A DNA stretch of 35,968 bases from Saprospiraceae bacterium. GTDB taxonomy: Bacteria; Bacteroidota; Bacteroidia; Chitinophagales; Saprospiraceae. A program made the translations under genes and the position numbers. The notes beneath the pieces were generated by a model. It had not been told where the DNA came from and did no database searches. It saw nothing but the letters and a program-made list of their open reading frames with translations. The stretch spans positions 1 through 35,968 of the forward strand of contig JAHDBI010000001.1 in NCBI GenBank assembly GCA_020630475.1, given 5' to 3'. This document shows, one piece after another, positions 8,126-16,498 of this stretch. Numbering within the stretch: position 1 is the stretch's first letter; each line of letters begins with the position of its first letter.

Positions 8126-9616
8126 TTATCCATCTATAGTCCAATCAGTTCCTGACTGTCCATCTTTTAATTGAATTTTTAGCTCTTTTAATACATCTCT
8201 TATTTTGTCCGATGTATCCCAATCTTTCTTTTCTCGAGAAGATTGTCGAATATCTATCACTAAATTCATTAATCCATCCAGGTACTTGCTTTGGTCGTTA
8301 TCAACCAAATCGTTTTTCAAACCAAAAATGTCATATATAAAAGACGAGTAAGTTTGCTTTAATGTTTCTAATCCTCGTGAAGAAAGTTCTTTACTATCTA
8401 ATTGTCCTCCTTTTAAACTATTGATGATGTTGACCAATTCAAACATTCTTGACAGTGCTTTTGGTGTGTTGAAGTCATCACACATATCATCAAATGCCGA
8501 CTGAGAGATACTATTTATTTGCTCGTCGATTTTTCCGGCTTCCGCCGAATGAGCTTCTAATTGCTTTAAAGAACGACCAGCTTCCATTAATTTTTTATAG
8601 CCTTTTTCAGCAGCTTGTAAAGCTTCATCGGATATATCCACCGTAGATCGATAATGCGCCATCAACATAAAAAAGCGAATAACCATTGGGCTATACCCTT
8701 TGGAAACATGAGGGCTATCCCCACTAAATAATTCTTCAGGTGATATGGTATTACCATCACTCTTTGACATCTTTTTGCCATTCATCAATAACATATTGGT
8801 ATGCAACCAATAGTTACATGGACTGCAACCACATGCTCCTTCATTTTGGGCTATTTCGTTTTCATGATGCGGGAATTTAAGGTCATTTCCACCACCATGA
8901 ATATCAAAGGTTTTTCCTAAATACTTCGTGCTCATTGCAGAACATTCCAAATGCCATCCTGGAAAACCTTCCGACCATGGTGAATTCCATTTCATTAAAT
9001 GTTCCGGAGCGGCTTTCATCCATATTGCAAAATCTGAAGGATGTTTTTTCTCACTTTGGTTTTTAAGGTTATCTCTAGATTCTGCTAGTAAATCTTCAAT
9101 CACTCTTCCAGATAATTTTCCGTATTTACCCGTTTCCTCCGCAAACTTTGTCGTATCAAAATAAACACTTCCATTTTCTACATAAGCATAGCCATTATCT
9201 AGAATATCTTGAACCATCTCAATTTGTTCAATAATATGTTGAGTAGCTCTTGGTTCAATACTCGGTCTAAGGGTGTTGAAAATATCCATCATATCATGAA
9301 AGCCATTCGTATACTTTTGAACGACTTCCATTGGCTCTAGTTTATCCTTCCTCGCACCCTTAGAGATTCTGTCCTCTCCATCATCCAACAAATGGCCTAC
9401 ATCTGTAATGTTTCGTACGTATCGAACATTATATCCGAACTTCAACAAAAACCGATAAATCATATCGAAACTCATAAAGGTTCGACAATTACCTAAGTGA
9501 ACATCGCTATATACTGTCGGACCACATACGTATAGTCCTATAAATCCCTCATTAATGGGTTTAAATTCTTCTTTTCGTCTAGTTAGACTATTGTATAAAT
9601 GTAGACTTCCTTTCAT
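8126..9616 (-). CDS. cysS: Cysteinyl-tRNA synthetase
   Basis: Class I aminoacyl-tRNA synthetase that charges tRNA-Cys in the cytoplasm. The catalytic domain has Cys31 in YVCGPTVY, a HIGH-type motif HLGN at 40-43, the WHLECSAMS and HGGGNDLKFPHHENE zinc-site region and KMSKS at about 282-286. A helical anticodon-binding part follows and the protein ends at residue 496, slightly longer than the E. coli enzyme (461). It lies 18 bases after the EEP-family gene and 11 bases before the M28 gene, so it is probably read from the upstream operon. One variant copy of the recurrent dyad (8537) lies in the region encoding SAEAG. Confidence 0.98.
   Translation of the reverse strand: MKGSLHLYNSLTRRKEEFKPINEGFIGLYVCGPTVYSDVHLGNCRTFMSFDMIYRFLLKFGYNVRYVRNITDVGHLLDDGEDRISKGARKDKLEPMEVVQKYTNGFHDMMDIFNTLRPSIEPRATQHIIEQIEMVQDILDNGYAYVENGSVYFDTTKFAEETGKYGKLSGRVIEDLLAESRDNLKNQSEKKHPSDFAIWMKAAPEHLMKWNSPWSEGFPGWHLECSAMSTKYLGKTFDIHGGGNDLKFPHHENEIAQNEGACGCSPCNYWLHTNMLLMNGKKMSKSDGNTISPEELFSGDSPHVSKGYSPMVIRFFMLMAHYRSTVDISDEALQAAEKGYKKLMEAGRSLKQLEAHSAEAGKIDEQINSISQSAFDDMCDDFNTPKALSRMFELVNIINSLKGGQLDSKELSSRGLETLKQTYSSFIYDIFGLKNDLVDNDQSKYLDGLMNLVIDIRQSSREKKDWDTSDKIRDVLKELKIQLKDGQSGTDWTIDG
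8537..8549 (+). repeat. Recurrent dyad, variant copy 2 (GGCTTCCGCCGAA)
   Basis: One-base variant of the GGCTTTCGCCGAA motif, inside cysS. The change lies in the four-base loop; on the gene's sense strand the loop goes from GAAA to GGAA, both GNRA-type loops, while the GGC/GCC stem is kept. Confidence 0.5.
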
Positions 9617-9634
9617 GCGGCAAAAATAAAGAAC

Positions 9635-10702
9635 TTATTCTTCGTCCGCTTGATTTCTTGGTCTTAATGTGACCTTTATTGGGTAATGATCTGACTTTGT
9701 TTTTTTTACCACTTCGTGATTAAGGAATTCTATTTGGTTGGATCCTAAAATATAATCAATTCTAAGCAGTGGGATATTTCCAGCAAAGGTAGTCCCTATC
9801 CCATTACCTTTTTCAACAAAACTGTCGTTGAAGTTTCCTTTGAGCTCAGAATAAATAAAGGATTGTGGAGTATCATTGAAATCACCAGTGAGCAATATTG
9901 GATATGAGCAATTTTCATAATGCTTTTTAACGAGTTTCAATTGCTTTGATCTAATCTGATTATATTTTTTATAGCGTTTTAATATACCCAAAAAGCCATC
10001 CCAAGTCTCTTTCTCTTGAAAATTCACATCCTCTAAAACTTTAGATGCGTTTTCTGAAATACGATTCGATTGTAAGTGAACATTGTATATCCTTATCGTA
10101 TCAAGATTTATAACTACATCCGCCCAAATACAGCCATTGGTAACTGTCTTAAAATCAATAGATCCTTTGTTAACTATTGGGTGTTTGGTATAAATCCGAG
10201 GACCACTCAACTTGTTTTGATGAATATTAATTTTTCCAAAGGTTTTTTGTAGTAAGTCTCCGGAAAAGCCAGCTACCTCTTGAAAACACATGACATCTAA
10301 ATCAGCAAATTGGCTCAAGTGCTGGATCATTTGCTTTTCTTTTTTCTTTCGAATTTTTTTATTCTTAGAATAGCTTGATGAAGCATTTTGAATGTTATAG
10401 CTCAGCACTTTGATTTCATCTGACTTCTTTCCTGATTCTATAGTATTAAAGTTTATAAAACTACCAATGTGTCCGATACCCAAAATGATCACAACAACCG
10501 AAATCCAAATATATTTTGGCTTACTTAGAAGCCAAATAATGATAAAGCCAATATTGAGTAAAAGAAGAATCGGATAAAAAAGACCAGGTATCGCAAATAT
10601 CCAAACTTGCTCTGTATCAAGAACAGTAGATAAATAAGAAAATAATGTTAGAATCGCGATGAATGCGTTAAGGAAAATCGCCAACTTTTTTAAATACTTC
10701 AC
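9635..10702 (-). CDS. Membrane-anchored endonuclease/exonuclease/phosphatase (EEP) family protein
   Basis: EEP-fold (DNase I-like) hydrolase of 355 residues attached by three N-terminal transmembrane helices (about 7-30, 36-60, 65-85). The catalytic part shows SYNIQNASSS, the metal-binding Glu in CFQEVAG, the HLQSN motif, TGDFNDTP and a final SDHYPIKV with the catalytic histidine. The substrate (nucleic acid, phosphoinositide-like or other phosphodiester) cannot be told from sequence. The start is GTG at 10702 and its first bases overlap the TGA of the rhomboid gene, so translation is coupled. The order rhomboid-rhomboid-EEP downstream of mutL recurs in Bacteroidota, as I recall. Confidence 0.9.
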   Translation of the reverse strand: MKYLKKLAIFLNAFIAILTLFSYLSTVLDTEQVWIFAIPGLFYPILLLLNIGFIIIWLLSKPKYIWISVVVIILGIGHIGSFINFNTIESGKKSDEIKVLSYNIQNASSSYSKNKKIRKKKEKQMIQHLSQFADLDVMCFQEVAGFSGDLLQKTFGKINIHQNKLSGPRIYTKHPIVNKGSIDFKTVTNGCIWADVVINLDTIRIYNVHLQSNRISENASKVLEDVNFQEKETWDGFLGILKRYKKYNQIRSKQLKLVKKHYENCSYPILLTGDFNDTPQSFIYSELKGNFNDSFVEKGNGIGTTFAGNIPLLRIDYILGSNQIEFLNHEVVKKTKSDHYPIKVTLRPRNQADEE

Positions 10703-11556
10703 TCGTTACCTTTACTGGCTTGATCTAATATTTTCCTTTCCTCAGGAGACAAAGAACTTATCCCCTCTCGATTAATCTTATCAAGGATGTTATCAATACT
10801 GATTTCCTTTTGGGTTTTTGGTTTACTTGTGTTTAAAGGGATCACCTTTGCTCTACCGCTATTTCTTTGAATTTTTATTTCCTTCTTCTTAAATATTTTG
10901 GAAACATCTTTTCCTTGATACAATAAATAAACAAAGAGAAAACCCATAAAAGAACCACCAAAATGCGCAATACGTCCGCCTGTATTTTGAAGGTTGGCTA
11001 AGCCAATTAAGTCAAAAAGTAAAACAACTAAAACAACATACTTAAGCCTTACTGGACCAATAAGAATAAGGTGAATAACATAGTCTGGTGCAATCATTCC
11101 TGCGGCAACAACAATAGCCATGACACCCGCTGACGCTCCGTGAGCAATTCCAGCAAATTCGGGAGCCACATTGGTGAAAACCAAAAAAAAGATCATCCCA
11201 CTCACAAAACCTAAAGTATAAATCGGCAATACTCGGTCATCGCCAATCATGTCTCCTACGATTTTACCAAACCAAAACAACATCAAAAGATTCATCGCTA
11301 AATGGAAAAGACCAACATGGAAGAAAGCATGTGTCACAAACACCCATGGATGCTTAAGGTTATACCACATATCCGAGTGTAATGACATGGCATGAACAAA
11401 ATCCTGAAACAAGCTTGCATGGTTCGGACCAGTAAATAAGGTTCCGATTTTTACTAAGTAAATAAACACAAAAGCAACAGCATTGGCCAAGAGAATTTTA
11501 TTGACCATATTACCAGATCGAAATGTACTTTTTATGTCTCTCCAAATAGAATCCAT
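10699..11556 (-). CDS. Rhomboid family intramembrane serine protease (second copy)
   Basis: Six-helix membrane protease that cuts substrates within the bilayer. The catalytic serine is Ser142 in AHGASAGVMAI and the histidine is His198 in RIAHFGGSFMG; the NLLMLFWFGK helix after HLAMN matches the family's structural motif. A cytoplasmic C-terminal tail of about 70 basic and polar residues (KIFKKKEIKIQ ... SLSPEERKILDQ) is added. It starts six bases after the first rhomboid gene and overlaps the EEP gene by four bases. Two adjacent rhomboids that differ in loops and tail suggest an old duplication with divided roles. Substrates are unknown. Confidence 0.93.
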   Translation of the reverse strand: MDSIWRDIKSTFRSGNMVNKILLANAVAFVFIYLVKIGTLFTGPNHASLFQDFVHAMSLHSDMWYNLKHPWVFVTHAFFHVGLFHLAMNLLMLFWFGKIVGDMIGDDRVLPIYTLGFVSGMIFFLVFTNVAPEFAGIAHGASAGVMAIVVAAGMIAPDYVIHLILIGPVRLKYVVLVVLLFDLIGLANLQNTGGRIAHFGGSFMGFLFVYLLYQGKDVSKIFKKKEIKIQRNSGRAKVIPLNTSKPKTQKEISIDNILDKINREGISSLSPEERKILDQASKGNE

Positions 11557-11562
11557 AATAGA

Positions 11563-12267
11563 CTAACGTAATCTTAGTTTCTTCCAATATACGATAAAGA
11601 GAAAACCGGCTATGGCACCACCAACGTGTGCAAAATGCCCTATTCCTTGTTGAAGCCCTCCAATACCAGAAACTAAACCTATGACCACCATTCCAATCGC
11701 CAAATATTTGGCCTTGATCGGAATAGGTAAAGGAAACAACATCAATTTTAAATTCGGAAACATTGCTGCAAATCCTGCAACTACTCCATACACTCCTCCT
11801 GAAGCACCTAGAGATGTTCCGTGCATCACAATATTCATTTTAGCCAATCCTGGATCAACGTAATTTTTATTCTGCGCTAAAACATTCAAGCCTTCGCTCT
11901 TTATTTTTTCCAAACCATCTGTTCCTATTTGATCCAACAGATAATAATATTCTATGAAATTCACCCCCGTGCTTGCAATGACGGCAAAAATGGCGCTACC
12001 TAAATACATGATTAAAAATCGTTTTGGGCCCAATGTGTGTTCAACATATGGTCCTAGAAAATAAAGACCCAACATATTAAATAATAAGTGTTGGAAATTA
12101 GCGTGCATGAATACACTTGTTACAATTTGAAATGGTCTAAATCCATCAGACAGGGGGAAGTGTCTTGAAAACAAATCATGAAGATCAAATGGCAACAACA
12201 TCGTTGCAAGAAAAAATAAGACATTGATGATTATCAAATGCTTAACAGTATCTGTCAGATTATTCAT
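11563..12267 (-). CDS. Rhomboid family intramembrane serine protease (first copy)
   Basis: Membrane serine protease of 234 residues with the catalytic Ser156 in LGASGGVYGV and His214 in HFAHVGGAIAG. The FQHLLFNMLGLYFLGPYVE segment is the standard helix-2 motif, and ends are short, so this is a minimal rhomboid. A loop of about 45 residues before the catalytic serine (YYLLDQIGTDGLEKIKS ...) is longer than in GlpG and faces the periplasm or cytoplasm depending on topology. It lies six bases after mutL and six before the second rhomboid. Both active sites look intact, so neither copy is an inactive iRhom-like protein. Confidence 0.94.
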   Translation of the reverse strand: MNNLTDTVKHLIIINVLFFLATMLLPFDLHDLFSRHFPLSDGFRPFQIVTSVFMHANFQHLLFNMLGLYFLGPYVEHTLGPKRFLIMYLGSAIFAVIASTGVNFIEYYYLLDQIGTDGLEKIKSEGLNVLAQNKNYVDPGLAKMNIVMHGTSLGASGGVYGVVAGFAAMFPNLKLMLFPLPIPIKAKYLAIGMVVIGLVSGIGGLQQGIGHFAHVGGAIAGFLFIVYWKKLRLR

Positions 12268-12273
12268 AATGCT

Positions 12274-14061
12274 TTAACTTAAAAAGCGTTGTTTAAGTTC
12301 ATCTAACTCGAAGCTTACATAGCATTTTTGGCCCGAAGGACTCGTTGTAGAAATATCACAAGCAAACAACTCGTCTATTAAAACGCTCATTTCTTCCTCT
12401 GTAAGTCTTTGTTTTTTCTTTTTGGAAGAAGATCTAGCCATCGCTCTGGCCAAATTTTCTTCAATCCCTATTTCTAGTTCATGATGCTCCTCATACCTGA
12501 CAATAATCTGTTCAATTAATTCTTGTATATCTGTACTCGGTGCCAGACCAACCGGAATCCCATGTACAATCAAAGAGTTATTTCCAAAATCTTCAATTTC
12601 AAAACCTAAGCAATTAAACTGAGGTAATATTTCATCAATTATGGCCTTTTGTGCAACATTCAATTCAATCGTCTTGGGAAACAATTGCTTTTGGGAAAGT
12701 GGCTCTTTGTTTAACATTGCCTTGTAGTAGCGCTCATATAAAATTCGTTCATGAGCCGCTCCTTGGTCAATTAATATAAAACCTGATTTAATTTGATTGA
12801 CAATGTAGCTCTCGTGAATTTGATAAGGTTTTTTTATCGCAGCAGATTGAAAACTAGGGTCGTCAAATCCTATCTTACTCGCTTCGCTTTCAATAATTAT
12901 AGCCTCTTTTGAACCCGTTGATTCTGCTTGAAGGGCTTGATATATTTGATCCCAATTCTCTGAACTATTTTGTTTAGGAATTCTTACCCCACCTTGTCTA
13001 TTCTGAGCTGCTTGAGAAGAAGCCATTCTCTCAAAATTATTGGCATTTTCAAAGTCCAATGTAGGCGCTAAGGTATACTTGCCCAAGGAGTGCTTAATCG
13101 CTACTCTTACGTAGTTATAAATTAATCGTTCATCCTCAAATTTGATTTCAGTTTTAGTAGGATGTACATTGATATCAATCTGCATTGGATCAATATCAAT
13201 TTTTATAAAGTATAGTGGATAGTATTCTTTGGGAACCATCTCTTCATATGCCGAACGAATAGCATGATTTAAATAATGGCTTTTGATGTATCTATTATTG
13301 ACAAATATATATTGATCCCCTTTAGTTTTTTTAGCTGCTTCAGGTTTACCGATAAAACCGAATATGTTGATCAATTCCATTTGTTCGTTCACTGGAACAA
13401 TCTTTTCATTTAGGTTCTTTCCGAAGGTATTAACGACTCTTTGTCTCAAGTTGGAAGCGGGTAAATGATACACTTCATTTCCGTTATGGTGGAGTGAAAA
13501 GAAAACCTCAGGGTGCGATAAAGCCACTCTGTGAAATTCTTCCAATAAGTGCTTAAATTCTACGGGATCAGATTTTAAAAATTTTCTCCTTGCCGGAATA
13601 TTATAAAATAGATTCTTTACCGAAATATTGGTACCATACGAAATAGATACTGGTTCCTGTTTTTCTACAGTAGAACCTTTAATGATAATCTTTGTACCTA
13701 CTTCAAGATCTCTTTGTTGTGTTTGTAATTCGACATGCGCAATAGCCGCAATTGAAGCCATAGCCTCCCCTCGAAAACCCATTGTTTTTATCTTAAAAAG
13801 ATCATTCGCTGATTTTATTTTGGATGTAGCGTGTCGCTCAAAACACATTCTAGCATCAGTATCATTCATCCCTAAACCATCATCAATGACCTGAATAAGT
13901 GTTTTTCCAGAATCCTTCACTATGACTTTTATCCTCGTTGATTCAGCATCAATCGAATTTTCCAACAACTCCTTGAGTACAGATGCTGGTCTTTGAACCA
14001 CTTCACCTGCTGCAATTTGGTTGGCAATCGAATCGGGTAATAATTGGATAATATTTGACAT
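12274..14061 (-). CDS. mutL: DNA mismatch repair protein MutL
   Basis: ATP-dependent mismatch-repair matchmaker that links MutS to downstream nucleases. The GHKL ATPase domain is clear: IAAGEVVQRPASVLKELLEN, IDDGLGM, GFRGEAMASI. The C-terminal dimerisation domain starts around residue 400. At the endonuclease motif DQHA(X)2E(X)4E this protein has Asp432-Gln-Gly434-Ala, keeping E438 and E443 but losing the His. The partner motifs are altered too: LARAMA where nicking MutLs have ACKAA, and TSPSGQKC where they have CPHGRP. It may therefore lack intrinsic nicking, like E. coli MutL. Length of 595 is normal. It is preceded by a small membrane protein gene (3-base gap) and followed by two rhomboid genes. 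Confidence 0.97.
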   Translation of the reverse strand: MSNIIQLLPDSIANQIAAGEVVQRPASVLKELLENSIDAESTRIKVIVKDSGKTLIQVIDDGLGMNDTDARMCFERHATSKIKSANDLFKIKTMGFRGEAMASIAAIAHVELQTQQRDLEVGTKIIIKGSTVEKQEPVSISYGTNISVKNLFYNIPARRKFLKSDPVEFKHLLEEFHRVALSHPEVFFSLHHNGNEVYHLPASNLRQRVVNTFGKNLNEKIVPVNEQMELINIFGFIGKPEAAKKTKGDQYIFVNNRYIKSHYLNHAIRSAYEEMVPKEYYPLYFIKIDIDPMQIDINVHPTKTEIKFEDERLIYNYVRVAIKHSLGKYTLAPTLDFENANNFERMASSQAAQNRQGGVRIPKQNSSENWDQIYQALQAESTGSKEAIIIESEASKIGFDDPSFQSAAIKKPYQIHESYIVNQIKSGFILIDQGAAHERILYERYYKAMLNKEPLSQKQLFPKTIELNVAQKAIIDEILPQFNCLGFEIEDFGNNSLIVHGIPVGLAPSTDIQELIEQIIVRYEEHHELEIGIEENLARAMARSSSKKKKQRLTEEEMSVLIDELFACDISTTSPSGQKCYVSFELDELKQRFLS

Positions 14062-14064
14062 GAA

Positions 14065-14391
14065 TTACTCAGAAAAGCTATTAATAAAGCTTAAGATTTT
14101 ATCGGTTCGCAATAGTAAGTAAGTTATGATAAATAATATAAACATGATGGTGATTAATCGAATGTTATACCTAGACGTGTGCTTTTTTTTATAACTGGCA
14201 TCGGTCCTTGATTTGTGACGTAATCCAGATTTAATTCGCTCCTTGGCCAATTCTTTTTGGTCTAGATCTTGGTTGTCCTTATCATGCATATTAAGTCTTC
14301 TTTCTAAATCTTCTTTGTCCGGATCATAGAACCGAGGCATGTACTTAAACTTCTGATGTTTTGGTGTTTTATTAAAACTTAGAAAGCCCAT
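14065..14391 (-). CDS. Small tail-anchored membrane protein, conserved upstream of mutL
   Basis: A 108-residue protein with a basic, polar N-terminal two thirds (KFKYMPRFYDPDKEDLERR) and one hydrophobic helix at about residues 78-95 (IRLITIMFILFIITYLLL), so probably a tail-anchored inner membrane protein. The PRFYDP signature resembles a Bacteroidota family often found next to mutL; I know no assigned function, and some databases give it a doubtful riboflavin-synthase label. The stop is three bases before mutL, suggesting co-transcription. It is divergent from the purF-like gene, with 120 bases between the starts. Confidence 0.8.
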   Translation of the reverse strand: MGFLSFNKTPKHQKFKYMPRFYDPDKEDLERRLNMHDKDNQDLDQKELAKERIKSGLRHKSRTDASYKKKHTSRYNIRLITIMFILFIITYLLLRTDKILSFINSFSE

Positions 14392-14467
14392 ATTTAGAAA
14401 GCGTATTTAAACTTTGACAAGATAGGACAAAATGGTCAATCAAGCTTTCTACAATCCATTTTTAGTT

Positions 14468-14475
14468 TACCTTTG
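14468..14475 (+). promoter_or_regulatory. Candidate -7 element TACCTTTG for the purF-like gene
   Basis: Exact TAnnTTTG match 36 bases before the ATG at 14512, in the divergent region with the mutL operon. No TTG is found at the usual 19-21 base distance upstream, so the promoter is only partly supported. It lies where an alternative TTG start (14473) would be, which argues that 14473 is promoter rather than coding. Confidence 0.4.
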
Positions 14476-14511
14476 TACTTTGTAAATCCAGCCAAAAATA
14501 CAGGAGTTACC

Positions 14512-16404
14512 ATGAGCGATCCAATTAAACACGAATGTGGCCTAGCCATGATTCGATTGCTTAAACCATTAGAGTATTATCATCAAAAGTATGGGACGGC
14601 TCTTTATGGCCTGTACAAACTTCAGTTGCTACTCCAAAAGCAAAGAAATAGGGGTCAAGACGGTGCAGGTATTGCCACAATAAAATTGGATAATCCTCCT
14701 GGTACTCGATATATTAGTCGAAAAAGATCTAACAATCCACAATATCTTAAACATTTGTTTGATGAAGTATATAGTCATTTTAGTGACGTTACTAAAGAAC
14801 AAATGAATGACCCTGCATGGTTAAAGTTGAATAAGCCGTATACCGGTGAATTACTTTTGGGCCATCTACGTTATGGAACTCACGGACTTAACACCATAGA
14901 GACTTGCCATCCTTTTTTAAGACAGAACAATTGGATCAGTAGAAATCTAGTGGTGGCGGGTAACTTCAATCTTACAAATGTTAAAGAACTCTTTCAAGAA
15001 CTCGTAGAATTAGGGCAATACCCAAAAGAACAGTCGGACACTGTAACGGTCATGGAAAAAATTGGCCATTTCTTGGATGATGAAGTTCAACGACTTTTCA
15101 ATTGGTTTAATCCAGAAGGTTATAGCCATCAAGAAATCAATCAATTAATTGCGGAGCATATGGACGTTCAGCGTGTATTACAGCGAGCTTCTCGAAAATT
15201 CGATGGTGGTTATGCAATGGCTGGTATGGTCGGTCATGGAGATGCCTTTGTCCTTCGTGATCCTTCTGGAATTCGTCCAGCTTTTTATTACAAAGATGAT
15301 GAAGTAGTGGTCATGACTTCAGAAAGACCTGCTATTCAAACTGCTTTTGATGTGAACTATAAGGAAGTTCATGAATTGAAGCCTGGTCATGCTTTGATTA
15401 TAAAGAAAAATGGTACCGTTGAAGAAATGCCGTGCAAGGATCCACTAGAAAGAAATGCGTGTTCGTTTGAAAGGATCTATTTTTCTAGAGGAACCGATAG
15501 AGATATTTATTTAGAAAGAAAAAAGCTAGGAAGCCTCTTAGCCAAGAAGGTGTTAGAAGAAGTAGAATATGATTTTGAAAACACATTGTTCTCTTTTATT
15601 CCTAATACAGCAGAAGTGGCGTTTTATGGGTTGGTAGAAGGTGTCAATGATGAATTAAATCTCTACAAGAAAAAAAGAATAACGGACAAAGAAAATCCGC
15701 TCTCTGAAGAAGCTCTTGATAAATTACTTAGACTCAAACCTCGTGTTGAAAAATTAGCTGTCAAAGATGCTAAAATGAGAACCTTTATTGCGGATGACAC
15801 CATTAGAGGTGGACTAGTTTCTCACGTTTATGATGTCACTTACGGAATTGTCAAGAATGAAATCGATACTCTTGTTGTTTTAGATGATTCGATTGTTAGG
15901 GGGACTACTTTAAGAGATAGTATCATCAAAAGTTTGTCGAGGCTTAAGCCAAAGAAAATTATTGTCGTCTCTTCTGCCCCACAAATACGATACCCCGATT
16001 GTTATGGAATCGACATGTCTAAAATGAAAAATTTTGTTGCGTTTAAAGCACTTGTCGCTTTATTGGAAAAAGACAACAAGGAGCATCTTTTGGAGACTGT
16101 GTATGATAAATGTAAGGCTCAAGAAAACAAGCCTGATAAAGATATTGTCAATTATGTTAAAGAGCTCTATGCTGAATATGATTATGAAATCATCTCTGAC
16201 ATGATTGGTGAAATTGTGACTCCTGTCAACATAAAACCTGAAATAAAAATAATTTATCAGACCATTGAAGGATTGCATGAAGCCTGTCCAAATAATAAAG
16301 GCGATTGGTATTTTTCAGGCGACTACCCTACTCCGGGAGGAAATCGTGTAATTAACACCTCCTTTATTAACTATATGGAAAAGAAAGATGTTAGGGCTTA
16401 TTAG
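14512..16404 (+). CDS. Amidophosphoribosyltransferase family protein, long PurF variant
   Basis: Class II glutamine amidotransferase joined to a phosphoribosyltransferase, the architecture of PurF, the first enzyme of purine synthesis. With the ATG at 14512 the protein begins MSDPIKHE-CGLAMIR, so Cys9 would become the N-terminal nucleophile after propeptide removal, as in Bacillus PurF. Glutaminase motifs include QRNRGQDGAGIA and GHLRYGTHG; the PRPP loop is VVLDDSIVRGTT at about 456-467. At 630 residues it is much longer than PurF (about 460-510), with insertions around 90-120, 195-230 and 395-425 and a C-terminal extension. Bacteroidota carry this long form, sometimes beside a standard PurF, so the exact substrate is not certain. 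No other pur genes are nearby. Confidence 0.85.
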   Translation: MSDPIKHECGLAMIRLLKPLEYYHQKYGTALYGLYKLQLLLQKQRNRGQDGAGIATIKLDNPPGTRYISRKRSNNPQYLKHLFDEVYSHFSDVTKEQMNDPAWLKLNKPYTGELLLGHLRYGTHGLNTIETCHPFLRQNNWISRNLVVAGNFNLTNVKELFQELVELGQYPKEQSDTVTVMEKIGHFLDDEVQRLFNWFNPEGYSHQEINQLIAEHMDVQRVLQRASRKFDGGYAMAGMVGHGDAFVLRDPSGIRPAFYYKDDEVVVMTSERPAIQTAFDVNYKEVHELKPGHALIIKKNGTVEEMPCKDPLERNACSFERIYFSRGTDRDIYLERKKLGSLLAKKVLEEVEYDFENTLFSFIPNTAEVAFYGLVEGVNDELNLYKKKRITDKENPLSEEALDKLLRLKPRVEKLAVKDAKMRTFIADDTIRGGLVSHVYDVTYGIVKNEIDTLVVLDDSIVRGTTLRDSIIKSLSRLKPKKIIVVSSAPQIRYPDCYGIDMSKMKNFVAFKALVALLEKDNKEHLLETVYDKCKAQENKPDKDIVNYVKELYAEYDYEIISDMIGEIVTPVNIKPEIKIIYQTIEGLHEACPNNKGDWYFSGDYPTPGGNRVINTSFINYMEKKDVRAY

Positions 16405-16498
16405 TGGATTATAAGTCTTAAATATTCACAGTTAACTTGTTATATATTATAAAAATATTTAATTTTATGTCTTAATTAAGGCTTAAAATAAAATTCTC

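Noticed and set aside
8115..8144. Longer start of the M28 gene overlapping cysS
   Set aside because: It would put ten charged residues before a perfect lipoprotein signal peptide; ATG 8114 is better.
14414..14440. TTGAC ... GTCAA inverted repeat in the mutL/purF divergent gap
   Set aside because: Five-base arms separated by 17 bases in AT-rich DNA are too weak to call an operator.
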